DNA from: Rebecca billardiae RCC1528
Taxonomy: Eukaryota > Haptophyta
Assembly (NCBI GenBank): GCA_965240325.2
Contig: OZ251252.1
Location: forward strand, 868,001-932,000
Reading direction: 5' to 3'
Length of the DNA stretch: 64,000 nt
This document shows, piece by piece, positions 1 to 9,141 of the stretch (its first letter is position 1; every line of letters starts with the position of its first letter). The translations under genes and the position numbers were made by a program. The notes below the pieces were generated by a model that was not told the DNA's origin, ran no database searches, and saw nothing but the letters and a program-made list of their open reading frames with translations.

Positions 1-1
1 C

Positions 2-103
2 GACACACCAAAAACCCTAGACATGGACGATGGCGACTTGATCGACGTGTTCATCGAAATGAAGGGCGGCGGCCGTATTCGGCCATGGGCACCTCCCGTG
101 TGA
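2..103 (+). CDS. SUMO-like protein, C-terminal end (partial, 5' outside window)
   Basis: The frame from base 2 to a TGA at 101-103 encodes 33 residues with the core MDDGDLIDVFIEMKGGG. This resembles the last strand of SUMO-family modifiers (the DGD-I-D/E pattern followed by Gly-Gly). A ten-residue tail after the glycines (RIRPWAPPV region) would make it a precursor needing SENP-type cleavage. The upstream part lies outside the window, so the fold cannot be checked. Codon choice here (AAA, CTA, GAA) is less GC-biased than in neighbouring genes. Alternatives are a Rad60/SLD-type SUMO-like domain or a retro-copied fragment. The identification rests on a short motif. Confidence 0.5.
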   Translation, partial: DTPKTLDMDDGDLIDVFIEMKGGGRIRPWAPPV

Positions 104-290
104 AGCCACCCGTCATCGACGTGTGGCGGCCCGGAACCGTGCGGACGCCGCGGCCCGGTCCGCGTCGCAGGACGCCGGGCGCGGGCCGTAACGGGGGCGC
201 CAGAGTCCGCACGGCCGCACGGCAGCGCGCTCGCGGGCGGCTCGGTCTCAGCATTCATAAACAGAGAGAGAGATAGAGAGCAGAGAGGGC

Positions 291-294
<4 letters not shown>

Positions 295-348
<54 letters not shown>

Positions 349-373
349 GAGAGAGAGAGAGAGAGAGAGAGAG
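295..373. repeat. GA microsatellite
   Basis: A nearly uninterrupted (GA)n tract of about 79 bp. It lies shortly downstream of the SUMO-like stop codon. Confidence 0.95.
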
Positions 374-502
374 GGTGAGTGAGACTGACTGTAGGGGGGC
401 CAAACCGCCCATTTAAAAATGAAAAGCAAAGTCGCGTCGCATTTTCGCTCCGCCCTCGGCCTCCAACCCCAGGCGAGTCCAACTACTACTAACTTCGGCC
501 AC

Positions 503-617
503 AACATCATCCACCAGCTGCTGACCAAGAACAGGCTACACCATCGTCCACCATGACCTGCCACTGACCAAGTAGGCGACGACATCATCCGCACCAGCTG
601 CTGACCAAGTAGGGGAC
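503..617. repeat. Imperfect tandem duplication
   Basis: A segment containing ACATCATCC-(g)CACCAGCTGCTGACCAAG occurs at about 503-529 and again at about 582-609. A shorter ACTGACCAAGTAGG variant lies between the two. No coding frame is conserved across the copies. Confidence 0.6.
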
Positions 618-787
618 GGCCTGGCCGACGCCAACATGCTCACTCGCCTTTGATTTCGTACCCATGCACTTCCTGGTGGGCCTGACGACGTCCGGACGAC
701 GACAACAACGACATCCGCCATGGGGACCAACACCAACGCGCTCACACCACTGCCACTGCTGCAAGCTTCGACCAGTACCACTACAGA

Positions 788-1626
788 CGAATCAGGAGAG
801 CTGCGCCCTCGTGCCTGTGTCTTTAAATCATAGAATTGGTCCAGACCTCAGGATTTGGGAAACTCGGAAATTCAAAACCCGCCGCGTGCGCCGCGTGCGC
901 CGCCACAGCCATCCGCCGCGAGGCGCCGCCGGCTGCCGCGCCGCCGCGGTCGTAGACGTGCACGCGGCGATGGCGCACGCCGTCGGGCAGAGGCATAGAG
1001 CCTTTCTGCGCCGCCCTGCGCCGGGCGACTCGCGTCTGCCCATCTTCTCCGCGCCTTGAGCCCGCACGGACGTGTGCGCCGCCTCTCACTTCAGCCGTGC
1101 TGTCATCCCCGCAAAGTATGCGCGCGCTGAGAGCAACCCGAGGCGCGCATCCCAGGAAGGCGTGAGCCATGTTACAGTACGGTCGTAGGCGCGCGCCATG
1201 GTGCCCAGTGGCTTCCCGCGCGTGCGTGCCTCTCTGCTGCCTCGGCAGGCAAGGCGCCCATGTCTCTGGCTGAACGTGGCGGCGGCGCAAGCTCGCGCTC
1301 GCGCGGGCCTCAAGCTGACCTTCCAGGTGCGAGGGCGCGAAGCGCTGCGCCACGCGCAAGCTACAGTAGTTCACCGCTTCGCTACCGCCCCGCTGCGTCC
1401 CATCGGAAGCTCTACTGGACATCGCGCGGCCTCGCCCTGGCGGCGGTAGGCGCGAGCGAGGTGGCGGGCGGCGGCGGCGTTCAGCTTGAGTCCGGGAGCG
1501 CGGCGCCCAGATTTCCACCCGGAAACCCACCTGGGGTGGGTTTTGGTTTTGGCTGGCAAATCCCGAGGTCTGGACCAATTCTATGATTTAAAGACACAGG
1601 CACGAGGGCGCAGCTCTCCTGATTCG
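788..1626. mobile_element. 839 bp element with ~70 bp terminal inverted repeats
   Basis: Bases 788-856 and 1559-1626 are inverted copies about 68 bp long with one mismatch visible over the first 67 bases; the similarity then decays. The outer ends start CGAATCAGGAGAGCTGCG. The interior (857-1558) has no recognisable transposase. The long frame on the minus strand (823-1578) covers part of both arms and looks compositional. I see no clear target-site duplication. Best reading: a non-autonomous MITE-like or fold-back element. Confidence 0.7.
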
Positions 1627-3685
1627 TGGTTGGTAGGGTGGCGCGGAGCCTTTTTCTCGGACCTCGCTCGAAAATCGAGCTCCGACGCCTTCGGGCGCTC
1701 AGAGCTCGGTTCCGCTCCAGCACGAGCGGCCGGAGGCAGTGGACCGCCGCGCGCTCGCGACCTCTGAGACGCCGAGATGGTCTCGGGTGCGCGCGCGCGT
1801 GACGCTGGTGGGCGCTACTGACCCGTGCCTTTGCGCCACCAGCGGCTCACCACCCGCTTCTTGGCCACCTCGCGCCGTGCGCGGCGCGCGTCGGCCGGCT
1901 TGAATTGGTGCGCTGCGTACGCCCGCTACGCTACCGCACGGTGTGGCGCATGATCAACTCGGACCAATGAGATCGATGCTCGGACCAATCGTCCATGTAT
2001 GTCTGTGAATGCCCAGCTCGCCTAACCTGCCCTACTGCGCCGGAATCGCCGTCAGCAGACCGGCGCGAGCTCGCGCACAGCACCTCCGCGGAGCTCGCAA
2101 CTGTCATGTTCCGCTTGTAGGGCCCGTGTTTGCACCTGCCGTGGCACTTGCGATGGTCAGTACGTTGGGTATGGGTCACGTGTGCCCTCTGATGGCGTCT
2201 GGGCGCCTCCCATTCGCCTCTCAGGACGTCGCGGACGTGCTCGCAGGCAGCGGTTGGCTCATTCGACAGGTCCGACGTGCACTCGACCGTGCCTGCAAGC
2301 GCGCCCCTGTGACGCTCATGCCTGCAGAAGCAGATGCAGATGGGCCCTCATGCACCCTGGTGCGCCCAAGACCGGCGGGAGCGTCAGAGACCGTCTCAAT
2401 CTTGACACCTTGCACACGCCGGCGCTTGCCGTTGGGCTCCGCGCAGCCAGCCAGGAGCGCCGAACAGCGCCGGATCAGCCTCTGTAGGCCGAATATCCGC
2501 CCCTAAGCCCAGAAATAGCGCGGAACAGGGTAGTGCGTACCTATGTGGACCAATCCCATCCAGCCTGGTTTGGTGCAGACACGCCAGCCACCGCCTGGAG
2601 CAGACGTTTGCTGCCGAATCGCATGCTCGGCACTGTGCCGCACTGCGACGACGACAGATTTGACCTGCCTCGTAGGTCTCGGCCAGGGAGCGGTGACGGT
2701 TGGCTCGAGTGACTTTAAACCTTGACTATGACCGAGAGCACCCCCGGGCTGAGGACGTGGGGCCGGTGCTTTGGGTCTAATATGTCTGCAATACGCCGTA
2801 CGCGTGGCCGTATACACAGTCTGAAAACGTATCTCGCAGCTCGAGATCAGATGAGGCTGTATTCATCAGCATGGCGCCTATATACACAGTGGGTATGTAA
2901 CGATCGGTGGCTTCTAGGAAACTACATATTTGACAGCCTGCCAGTACACAGCCTATATCGCATGTTGCGGGACCTGCTGCTGCGCTGGGGACTCAGAACG
3001 ATAGTCGCTGAGATGCTCTAACAAAGTGAGGTCGACGTACATGGTCTATATGTCACATATAGGACGACCGTTACATGCCGTTTCCAATAAGTTCAGGCTC
3101 ATTCTAATAAGTAAATATGCTAGCCGTTACGCCCTATATTCAGGGTATGTGCACCTGATTTTTTTACATCATGGCCGGCCCAGACCCCTCCAGACTCCAG
3201 AGGGCAAATGATCCAGCCCGAAATCAGCTCTAAACACTCGCTAGGACCCGCGCTCGTGGCCGTCAGTAACGCTACAGTGCCACTTTGGCCCCCCTAGACT
3301 GAGAGACGGAGAGCCGGGAGAGCGGTGCCAGTCTGGTGAGTGAGACGGTCAGTCGGACCAGATATGCTGACTGCTGAATCGTACGCACTATCCGGGACGA
3401 CTCTGCGACGCCGATGATCTCGCGGCGTGCTGATCGCGCGAGATATGCGAGACTGGGCTGATGAGCAGATGAGCGACGCGTGCCGCCCAGCGCGGCACTC
3501 GGCTGGCGCAGAGCCGCATCGCATCACCGTCCGGCAGCCGCCGGCGCGCGGCCACGGGCAGCACCGCGCGGGTGCGCGCGTCATCGGGCGCCGCCAGCTC
3601 GCGGCAGCGGCTGTGCGCCAATCGGGCGGCGAGCTGCCGCGACACGCACCGATGCAGTACTGCAGTCCTCGCAGTTCTCCTACTC

Positions 3686-4549
3686 CTACTTGCGCATCGC
3701 CCAGGTCGGCCACTTGTCCCACCAGGGCGCCTGGGGCCGCTCGGCGTAGCTCACGACGACCTGCCGCCCGACCTCGCGCGCAAAGTCGTCGACCGCGCCC
3801 TTCACGGCGAGGCCGGTGCGATCGACGGTGCCGTCGAAGTTCACCGTCCAGTTCTGCTTCGTCTGCTGCGGCCCCTCCCACTGCGCGACGTAGTCGTGGC
3901 CTGCGAGCACGCCGCCTCGCCTCAGCTTGGGCCACCACGCGTGCAGGTCGGCCGCGACGCCCTTGCGGTCGTGCCGCGCGTCGACGTAGACGTAGTCGAA
4001 GGTGTCGTCGGCGTACCGCGCCGCGCACACCGTCGTGAAGTTCCGGCACACCTCCACCTTCTGCCGCCACCGCGCCACGTTGCGCAGCGCCACGCCCATC
4101 ACCCGGTCAAAGTCGCCGGCCGCCATGTTGTTCAGGTCCTCGTAGTTCCGCTGCGGCTCCCACAGGTCGACGAGGACGTATTTGCGGCAGGCGGGCCAGT
4201 TATCCAGCGTGTGCTTCGCGAACTTGCCGCGCAGCACGCCGAGCTCCGCGCCCACCGTCAGGTTGAGCCCCTGCAGGATCGCCGCCAGCTCGTCGCGCGA
4301 GCGGAAGGCGGGCAGCAGCGGCGGCGGCGGCGGCGGCGGCGGTGGCCGCGGTAGGCGTGCCGCAACGGCGGGCGCCGTCGAGGCGGTGGGCGCGATGTGC
4401 TGGATGTCGTCGAAGCGCGAGCCACGGCCGATGGTGAGCCCGGCAAGGAACGCGGCCAGCGCGCTGCCGAGCACCACCACGGCCGAGCCGCGCGCCATGC
4501 TGGTTTTGATTTTATTGACGACGATGGCGGCCGCGCCCCGCGGCATCAA
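3686..4549 (-). CDS. Membrane-anchored Methyltransf_24-type SAM methyltransferase
   Basis: The 287-residue protein has a short hydrophobic segment near residues 22-42 (AVVVLGSALAAFLAGLTIG), which would act as a signal anchor. A proline run follows, then a class I methyltransferase core. Visible landmarks are the glycine motif VGAELGVLRGKF, the acidic strand-2 end YVLVDLW, and FDYVYVDARHDRKG followed by LRRGGVLAGHDY. That arrangement is typical of the Methyltransf_24 family, whose members act on small molecules or glycans. The substrate is unknown. Translation may start at the first Met or at residue 18 (MARGSAVV), which leads directly into the anchor. The anchor implies a Golgi/ER or other membrane location. 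A CCG-rich tract explains the proline run. Confidence 0.8.
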   Translation of the reverse strand: MMPRGAAAIVVNKIKTSMARGSAVVVLGSALAAFLAGLTIGRGSRFDDIQHIAPTASTAPAVAARLPRPPPPPPPPPLLPAFRSRDELAAILQGLNLTVGAELGVLRGKFAKHTLDNWPACRKYVLVDLWEPQRNYEDLNNMAAGDFDRVMGVALRNVARWRQKVEVCRNFTTVCAARYADDTFDYVYVDARHDRKGVAADLHAWWPKLRRGGVLAGHDYVAQWEGPQQTKQNWTVNFDGTVDRTGLAVKGAVDDFAREVGRQVVVSYAERPQAPWWDKWPTWAMRK

Positions 4550-4930
4550 AATACAAAATGCGCGCCACCTTCGTCCTTCTGCCCCCGGTCGGCTTGGCTT
4601 GGAGTTTCAATATAATATGATGATGATGACGATGATGATGATGATGACATGATCTCCGCCTCCGGTCAGTTGATAGCTGATGCCCGATGCCGCAGTCCGG
4701 TGACGGTCGCCTGTATTCGTATGCGATGCGTCTATGCGACGCGGGGCCAGGCAGCACCCCGGCCCCGCGAGTGTTCAGCGCGCCGGCGTCAGTCGTAGTT
4801 GAAGTTAGCCCGGTAAACAGTAAACAGTTATAGGGCCATGCCCATGGCCCGGGCACTTGGCTGTGGCAGCGCGGGCGGCCGTGTTGAGCGGCGGAGTGCT
4901 CCGCCCGCCAGCTGCACCCAGCCTCGGGGC
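4550..4930. other. Intergenic spacer
   Basis: 381 bp between the 3' end of the DHHC gene and the start of the methyltransferase, both on the minus strand. It contains the ATG/GAT microsatellite and no other feature I can support. Confidence 0.6.
4617..4648. repeat. GAT trinucleotide microsatellite
   Basis: (ATG)n/(GAT)n tract with one ACG interruption, about 32 bp. It lies about 70 bp upstream of the methyltransferase start. Confidence 0.9.
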
Positions 4931-6055
4931 TCAGCAGCACGTCCAGTACCCGTTGCGCCAGATCGTCGGCGGCCACAGCCGCATCGGCGGCGGTCGGCGC
5001 ACGAGCGTGCCGCCGGCGCCGCGCGCGCGCCGCCGCGCGCCCAGCCAGAACTCTTGCAGCGTGACGCACGGGTTGGCGTGTGCAAACGGAAAGGCGCACT
5101 CGGGCAGCTCGCGCAGGTAGTCGAGCGCGTCGCGGCGGGTGAGCTCGTACGTCGTGGTGTTCACCAGCGACATCGCCGCGTGCGACGCCGCGAGCAGCGC
5201 GAGCAGCACCACCGCCGGCCACAGCAGCAGCAGGTACAGATACAGCGGCCCGTTGAGGATTACCCATTTCTCAAACGGCGGCTCGGGCTCCGCGTTCGCC
5301 GCCATCGTGCCGTGGACGAGCGGGAGCGTGAGCGCGCACGCGAGGGTCTGCGCGAGGAGGAGCGCGAGGAAGAGCGCGTGGTTGCCCTCGCCCACGCAGT
5401 TCGCCACGAGGAAGCAGTGGTGGTCGTACCGCCACACGCAGCGCCGGCAGTAGGCGCAGTGGCGCGCGCGCAGCGGCCTGGGCTGGTGGTCGCAGCGCGC
5501 GCACTCGCCGGCGAGGTAGAGCGAGGCGGCGGCGTGCTCGGGCGCGCTCGCGTCGTCGCCGTCGGACGAGACGAGCAGCGCGCTCCCCTCCTCCTCCTCC
5601 GCGTGCGGCCCCGGCGCGGCGCGCGGCGGCGCGGCGGCGCCGGGCGCGGCCGCGCCGCGCTCGGCCGAGAGCAGCGCGCGGTCGGCGAGCGCCTCGAGCT
5701 GGCGGAGGACGTCGTCGCGCTCGACGTAGCCCGGGTTGCTGCGCACCACCCGCGCGTACAGCAAGCACGCGCCGATGCTCGCGTACGCGTACGCGAGCGC
5801 GTGCGCCATGCTCGCGCGCTGCAGCGCGCCGTGGCCGAGCAGCAGCGCGCCGAGCGCGAGGTGCAGCGCGGCGTGCGCGCCGATGGCGAGCTCGGGGCGC
5901 GGGCCCTTGGGCGTCCATGACCACGAGCCGCCGATCTGCGCCTCCAGCGTCGCGGCGTCGGCGTCGTCCTCCGCGTCGTCGGCGGCGGCCGCATCGCCGC
6001 CACCGCCCGCTGCTTTTGTCGGGCGCGGCGCCATCGTGGGAGCCGCCGCGTTCAC
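4931..6055 (-). CDS. DHHC-type protein S-palmitoyltransferase
   Basis: The 374-residue integral membrane protein carries a cysteine-rich domain at about residues 185-220: CARCDHQPRPLRARHC, then CxxC, then DHHC at residues 211-214 as the catalytic Cys motif. Two hydrophobic segments precede it (about 57-76 and 83-104) and two follow (HALFLALLLAQTLACALTLPLV and a Leu/Tyr-rich segment). This gives the usual four-span topology. A TTTYELTRRD segment after TM4 matches the family TTxE motif. These enzymes transfer palmitate to cytosolic cysteines of membrane proteins. The acidic low-complexity N terminus is lineage-specific. The start codon lies only about 20 bp from the left terminal repeat of the palindromic island, so the promoter or 5' UTR probably lies inside that element. 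Confidence 0.92.
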   Translation of the reverse strand: MNAAAPTMAPRPTKAAGGGGDAAAADDAEDDADAATLEAQIGGSWSWTPKGPRPELAIGAHAALHLALGALLLGHGALQRASMAHALAYAYASIGACLLYARVVRSNPGYVERDDVLRQLEALADRALLSAERGAAAPGAAAPPRAAPGPHAEEEEGSALLVSSDGDDASAPEHAAASLYLAGECARCDHQPRPLRARHCAYCRRCVWRYDHHCFLVANCVGEGNHALFLALLLAQTLACALTLPLVHGTMAANAEPEPPFEKWVILNGPLYLYLLLLWPAVVLLALLAASHAAMSLVNTTTYELTRRDALDYLRELPECAFPFAHANPCVTLQEFWLGARRRARGAGGTLVRRPPPMRLWPPTIWRNGYWTCC

Positions 6056-6762
6056 CTATGGATAATCACCTTGCGGCTTGCAAACCAAGCCCCCCAAAAC
6101 GGGATGGCGAGCACTGGGCGACGCGAGGGCCCGCCTGCGCAGCGCTCCCAAGGCCGCATGCGGGCGTGACAGCCGTGCGCGGGCACTTTGTGGGGGCTAG
6201 AAGACCCGTAGGCAGCAATCGTGCCGCCTCGCCGACGCCCTCGCCGCCCTCTCCGCGCGCAGAGACCTGCCGGATGGCAAGCGCAGTTCTGGAGAAGGCC
6301 TGTCCGACGAGCGTGATGGGCACGCGTGCGCCCCAGGGACATTCAAAGGTCGGCTTTTTCGCTTCTGCGAGATGGGCATGGGTGTACTCAATATCACTGC
6401 TTCGCCGGCAGCCATGCCGACATCGATCAGACCGCACACACACGCTCAACAGCTGGCAGGCCAGCAACCGGTTGAAATGGCGGCGCGCGTGATCACAAGG
6501 CTGTCGGCGAGGAGACCGCAGTGCGAGCCAAAGGAGGGCGCGCAAGACATGCATCTCGGTCGTGAGGCGTGCATGAGCCGCGAGCACGGGCACGACGTGC
6601 ACGGCAAAGCCCGTCATGCGCCTCGACGCGCACGCGCCGCGGCGGACGACCGAGGAGGGCGCGCGCAGGCTGGCCTTCTTGGCGGCGGCTGTCCGGGAGT
6701 GCCCGCGCACGCGCAACGCGTATTCAAAGAGCTCCCGGAAGGCATCGACTCCTAAGGGACGG

Positions 6763-7812
6763 AGGCCGCTCGAGCGACTTCGTGTCTGGCGAGGCAGATC
6801 GCGCCAGTGCGTGGCGAGGCAGACGCTCGCCTGCCTCGCCGCTTGGCGAGGCAGCTAAGCTAGTAAAGCCGCGGCCGAACTTTACGAAAGCCAAATGTCT
6901 GCCGGTGCGCCGCCCGTCTTTTGCGCACGGTGACAAGGGCGCGCGAGGGCGCTTCCTCACGATCCCGAAGAGCGCTGTGCGCGGCGTCGCGTTGGCGGCG
7001 GCAGCGGCGCTGGGGTGTATCTTGCCCATTCTGCGTGGCGGCGCGCTCTCATGACGCCTCGGCCGCCGCCACGCCATGCGCGACCGGGCGTGTCGCCTTC
7101 TTGACGGGCAGTGCACACGCCCTTGCAAGCGCACAGCCGTGAAGAGCCGAGAGCGTCCGTCGCGAGCACGCCGCCCACGCGGGATGCGTTGCCAGGGCTA
7201 TTCGTATGACACTGGGTGCTCGCGCTCTGGCATGTGCGAGCCAGGATGACCATGGGTAGCTATGATGAGCACTGCTAACCTGCATTTCAGCCGATGACAT
7301 CCTCTCGTTCAGTGATCTTGACTGCTCTGAACGCATGGCGAACTCGGCGAAGCGCATGCGCAAGGTGGCTTCGGTGACGACATAACGCATCCCACGTGGG
7401 CGGCGTGCTCGCGACGGACGCTCTCGGCTCTTCACGGCTGTGCGCTTGCAAGGGCGTGTGCACTGCCCGTCAAGAAGGCGACACGCCCGGTCGCGCATGG
7501 CGTGGCGGCGGCCGAGGCGTCATGAGAGCGCGCCGCCACGCAGAATGGGCAAGATACACCCCAGCGCCGCTGCCGCCGCCAACGCGACGCCGCGCGCAGC
7601 GCTCTTCGGGATCGTGAGGAAGCGCCCTCGCGCGCCCTTGTCACCGTGCGCAAAAGACGGGCGGCGCACCGGCAGACATTTGGCTTTCGTAAAGTTCGGC
7701 CGCGGCTTTACTAGCTTAGCTGCCTCGCCAAGCGGCGAGGCAGGCGAGCGTCTGCCTCGCCACGCACTGGCGCGATCTGCCTCGCCAGACACGAAGTCGC
7801 TCGAGTGGCCTC
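6763..7812. repeat. Fold-back inverted repeat 1 (arms ~428 bp, spacer 193 bp)
   Basis: Left arm 6763-7190 is the near-identical inverted copy of right arm 7384-7812; I noticed only a few mismatches. The unique spacer is 7191-7383. Each arm has a subterminal cluster of GGCGAGGC/GCCTCGCC octamers (about 6788-6852 and its mirror), as expected of repeated transposase-binding sites. High arm identity implies recent origin or ongoing gene conversion. Confidence 0.9.
7291..7385 (+). pseudogene. Exon-like fragment in the fold-back spacer
   Basis: Within the unique spacer, CTAACCTGCATTTCAG (7275-7290) looks like a branch point plus 3' splice site. The following frame encodes 30 residues (from DDILSFSDLDCSERM to a Lys/Arg-rich KRMRK end) and stops with TAA at 7383-7385, exactly at the junction with the right arm. 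Composition is less GC-extreme than the surroundings. It could be a captured terminal exon of a host gene. I cannot identify the parent, and the upstream half is not convincing. Confidence 0.3.
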
Positions 7813-7817
7813 GGACG

Positions 7818-8872
7818 GAGTGCACTCGAGCGAAAACGTGCGCGGCGAGGCCACTTTCGCACGGGGTGGCGAGGCCACTTCGAGGGTGGCCTCGCCGCGG
7901 TGGCGAGGCCACCCTTCGTCGTCTTGCTACGGCAGAACTTTTAGAAACGAAAATGCCGCCTCCGCGCGCCCCATCTTCGTGCACGGCGGCGAGGGGCGCG
8001 CGGGGGCGCCGGCTCGCGATCCGAAGGGCAGTAGCTCGCGACCTCGCGTGGGCTGCGGCAGCGGCGCTGTGGCATGCCAGTCGCCTTCCGCGCGTCTGTG
8101 TGCGATCGCGCGCTCCCGCTCGTCGCCACGCCGCGCGCGACCGTTCACGCCACGGCCTTCCACGCTGCTTGCAGACCCTTGCGAGCACACGGCCGCGGAG
8201 AGCCCAGAGCGCCCGCCGCGAGCGCGACGCACTGCTAGGATGTGATGTACTGATAGCCACGCTGACATGCGCTTGCGTTCCCCTGAGTGCAGCCCACATC
8301 CAGACCATTTCCTACCGCTGCACGAGAGTCCATGGTCTATCACACGACCATCGACCTGTGCACATTACTGCAGCTGCCCATGATCATCACACGTATCTCG
8401 TGGGCTAAAGCGTGCCTCGTAGGGCCAGTGCACTACCAGTACAACACATCCCAGCAGTGCGTCGCGCTCGCGGCGGGCGCTCTGGGCTCTCCGCGGCCGT
8501 GTGCTCGCAAGGGTCTGCAAGGCAGCGTGGAAGGCCGTGGCGTGAACGGTCGCGCGCGGCGTGGCGACGAGCGGGAGCGCGCGATCGCACACAGACGCGC
8601 GGAAGGCGACTGGCATGCCACAGCGCCGCTGCCGCAGCCCACGCGAGGTCGCGAGCTACTGCCCTTCGGATCGCGAGTCGGCGCCCCCGCGCGCCCCTCG
8701 CCGCCGTGCACGAAGATGGGGCGCGCGGAGGCGGCATTTTCGTTTCTAAAAGTTCTGCCGTAGCAAGACGACGAAGGGTGGCCTCGCCACCGCGGCGAGG
8801 CCACCCTCGAAGTGGCCTCGCCACCCCGTGCGAAAGTGGCCTCGCCGCGCACGTTTTCGCTCGAGTGCACTC
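7818..8872. repeat. Fold-back inverted repeat 2 (arms ~439 bp, spacer ~176 bp)
   Basis: Left arm 7818-8256 and right arm 8433-8872 are inverted copies with few mismatches, mostly near the inner ends. The spacer is 8257-8432. The outer 100 bp of each arm is packed with GTGGCGAGGCCAC-type motifs. The arm interior resembles that of fold-back 1 at lower identity: both share the order TTxGTGCACGG...GGGCGCGCG...GCGGCAGCGGCGCTG. The two are therefore diverged members of one family placed head to tail. Confidence 0.9.
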
Positions 8873-8950
8873 GGACGGTGCCTTTCGCCGCGCGACGAGG
8901 TGTTTTGGGGGGCTTGGTTTGCAAGCTTGCGGGCGCGCTCCATCTTCCGT

Positions 8951-8997
8951 CGGCGCTCCACGCGGGTTGCTGAAAAAATGCGCGGAGTGGAGCGCCG
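8951..8997 (-). other. Stem-loop downstream of the bestrophin gene
   Basis: CGGCGCTCCAC (8951-8961) pairs with GTGGAGCGCCG (8987-8997), an 11 bp stem with a 25 base loop. It lies about 150 bp past the stop of the minus-strand bestrophin gene and could be a 3' UTR structure. Function is not shown. Confidence 0.4.
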
Positions 8998-9141
8998 AAT
9001 TTGTTATTTGATGACGGCGCGGACAAAATCATGATCATCGCGGACGCATGATGACTCGTCAGACGCCGTTGCGGCAGCGCGCCGCGCAGGCTCGACGTAC
9101 CGCGCCGCCACGGCGCCAGACGGTGTGCAGGCTCGGCCGGC

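Larger units (their letters stand above)
104..3685. other. Gene-poor region
   Basis: No convincing gene is seen. Frames on both strands are short and of biased composition. The stretch holds a GA microsatellite, a short imperfect tandem repeat near 503-617, and an inverted-repeat element at 788-1626. From about 2700 to 3250 GC content drops and stop codons are frequent in all frames. The Methyltransf_24 gene ends (minus strand) at the right edge. Confidence 0.6.
6076..8926. mobile_element. Composite palindromic island bounded by 25 bp inverted repeats
   Basis: Bases 6076-6100 and 8902-8926 are perfect 25 bp inverted repeats (left end begins GCTTGCAAACCAAGCCCCCC). Between them lie two side-by-side fold-back repeats (6763-7812 and 7818-8872) that together fill the right two-thirds of the island. 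The leftmost 660 bp is unpaired and has no convincing gene. No transposase, integrase or reverse transcriptase is visible in any frame. Mirror-image ORFs on opposite strands are a direct consequence of the palindromes. The likeliest interpretation is a non-autonomous fold-back transposon cluster or a nested pair inside a larger TIR element. Confidence 0.65.

Noticed and set aside
823-1578. 251-residue ORF inside the first inverted-repeat element
   Set aside because: It runs through the arms and shares residues with their mirror copies; no transposase motif.
7440-8408. 322-residue ORF in the palindromic island
   Set aside because: It crosses the junction of both fold-backs and is mirrored on the other strand; repeat-derived frame.
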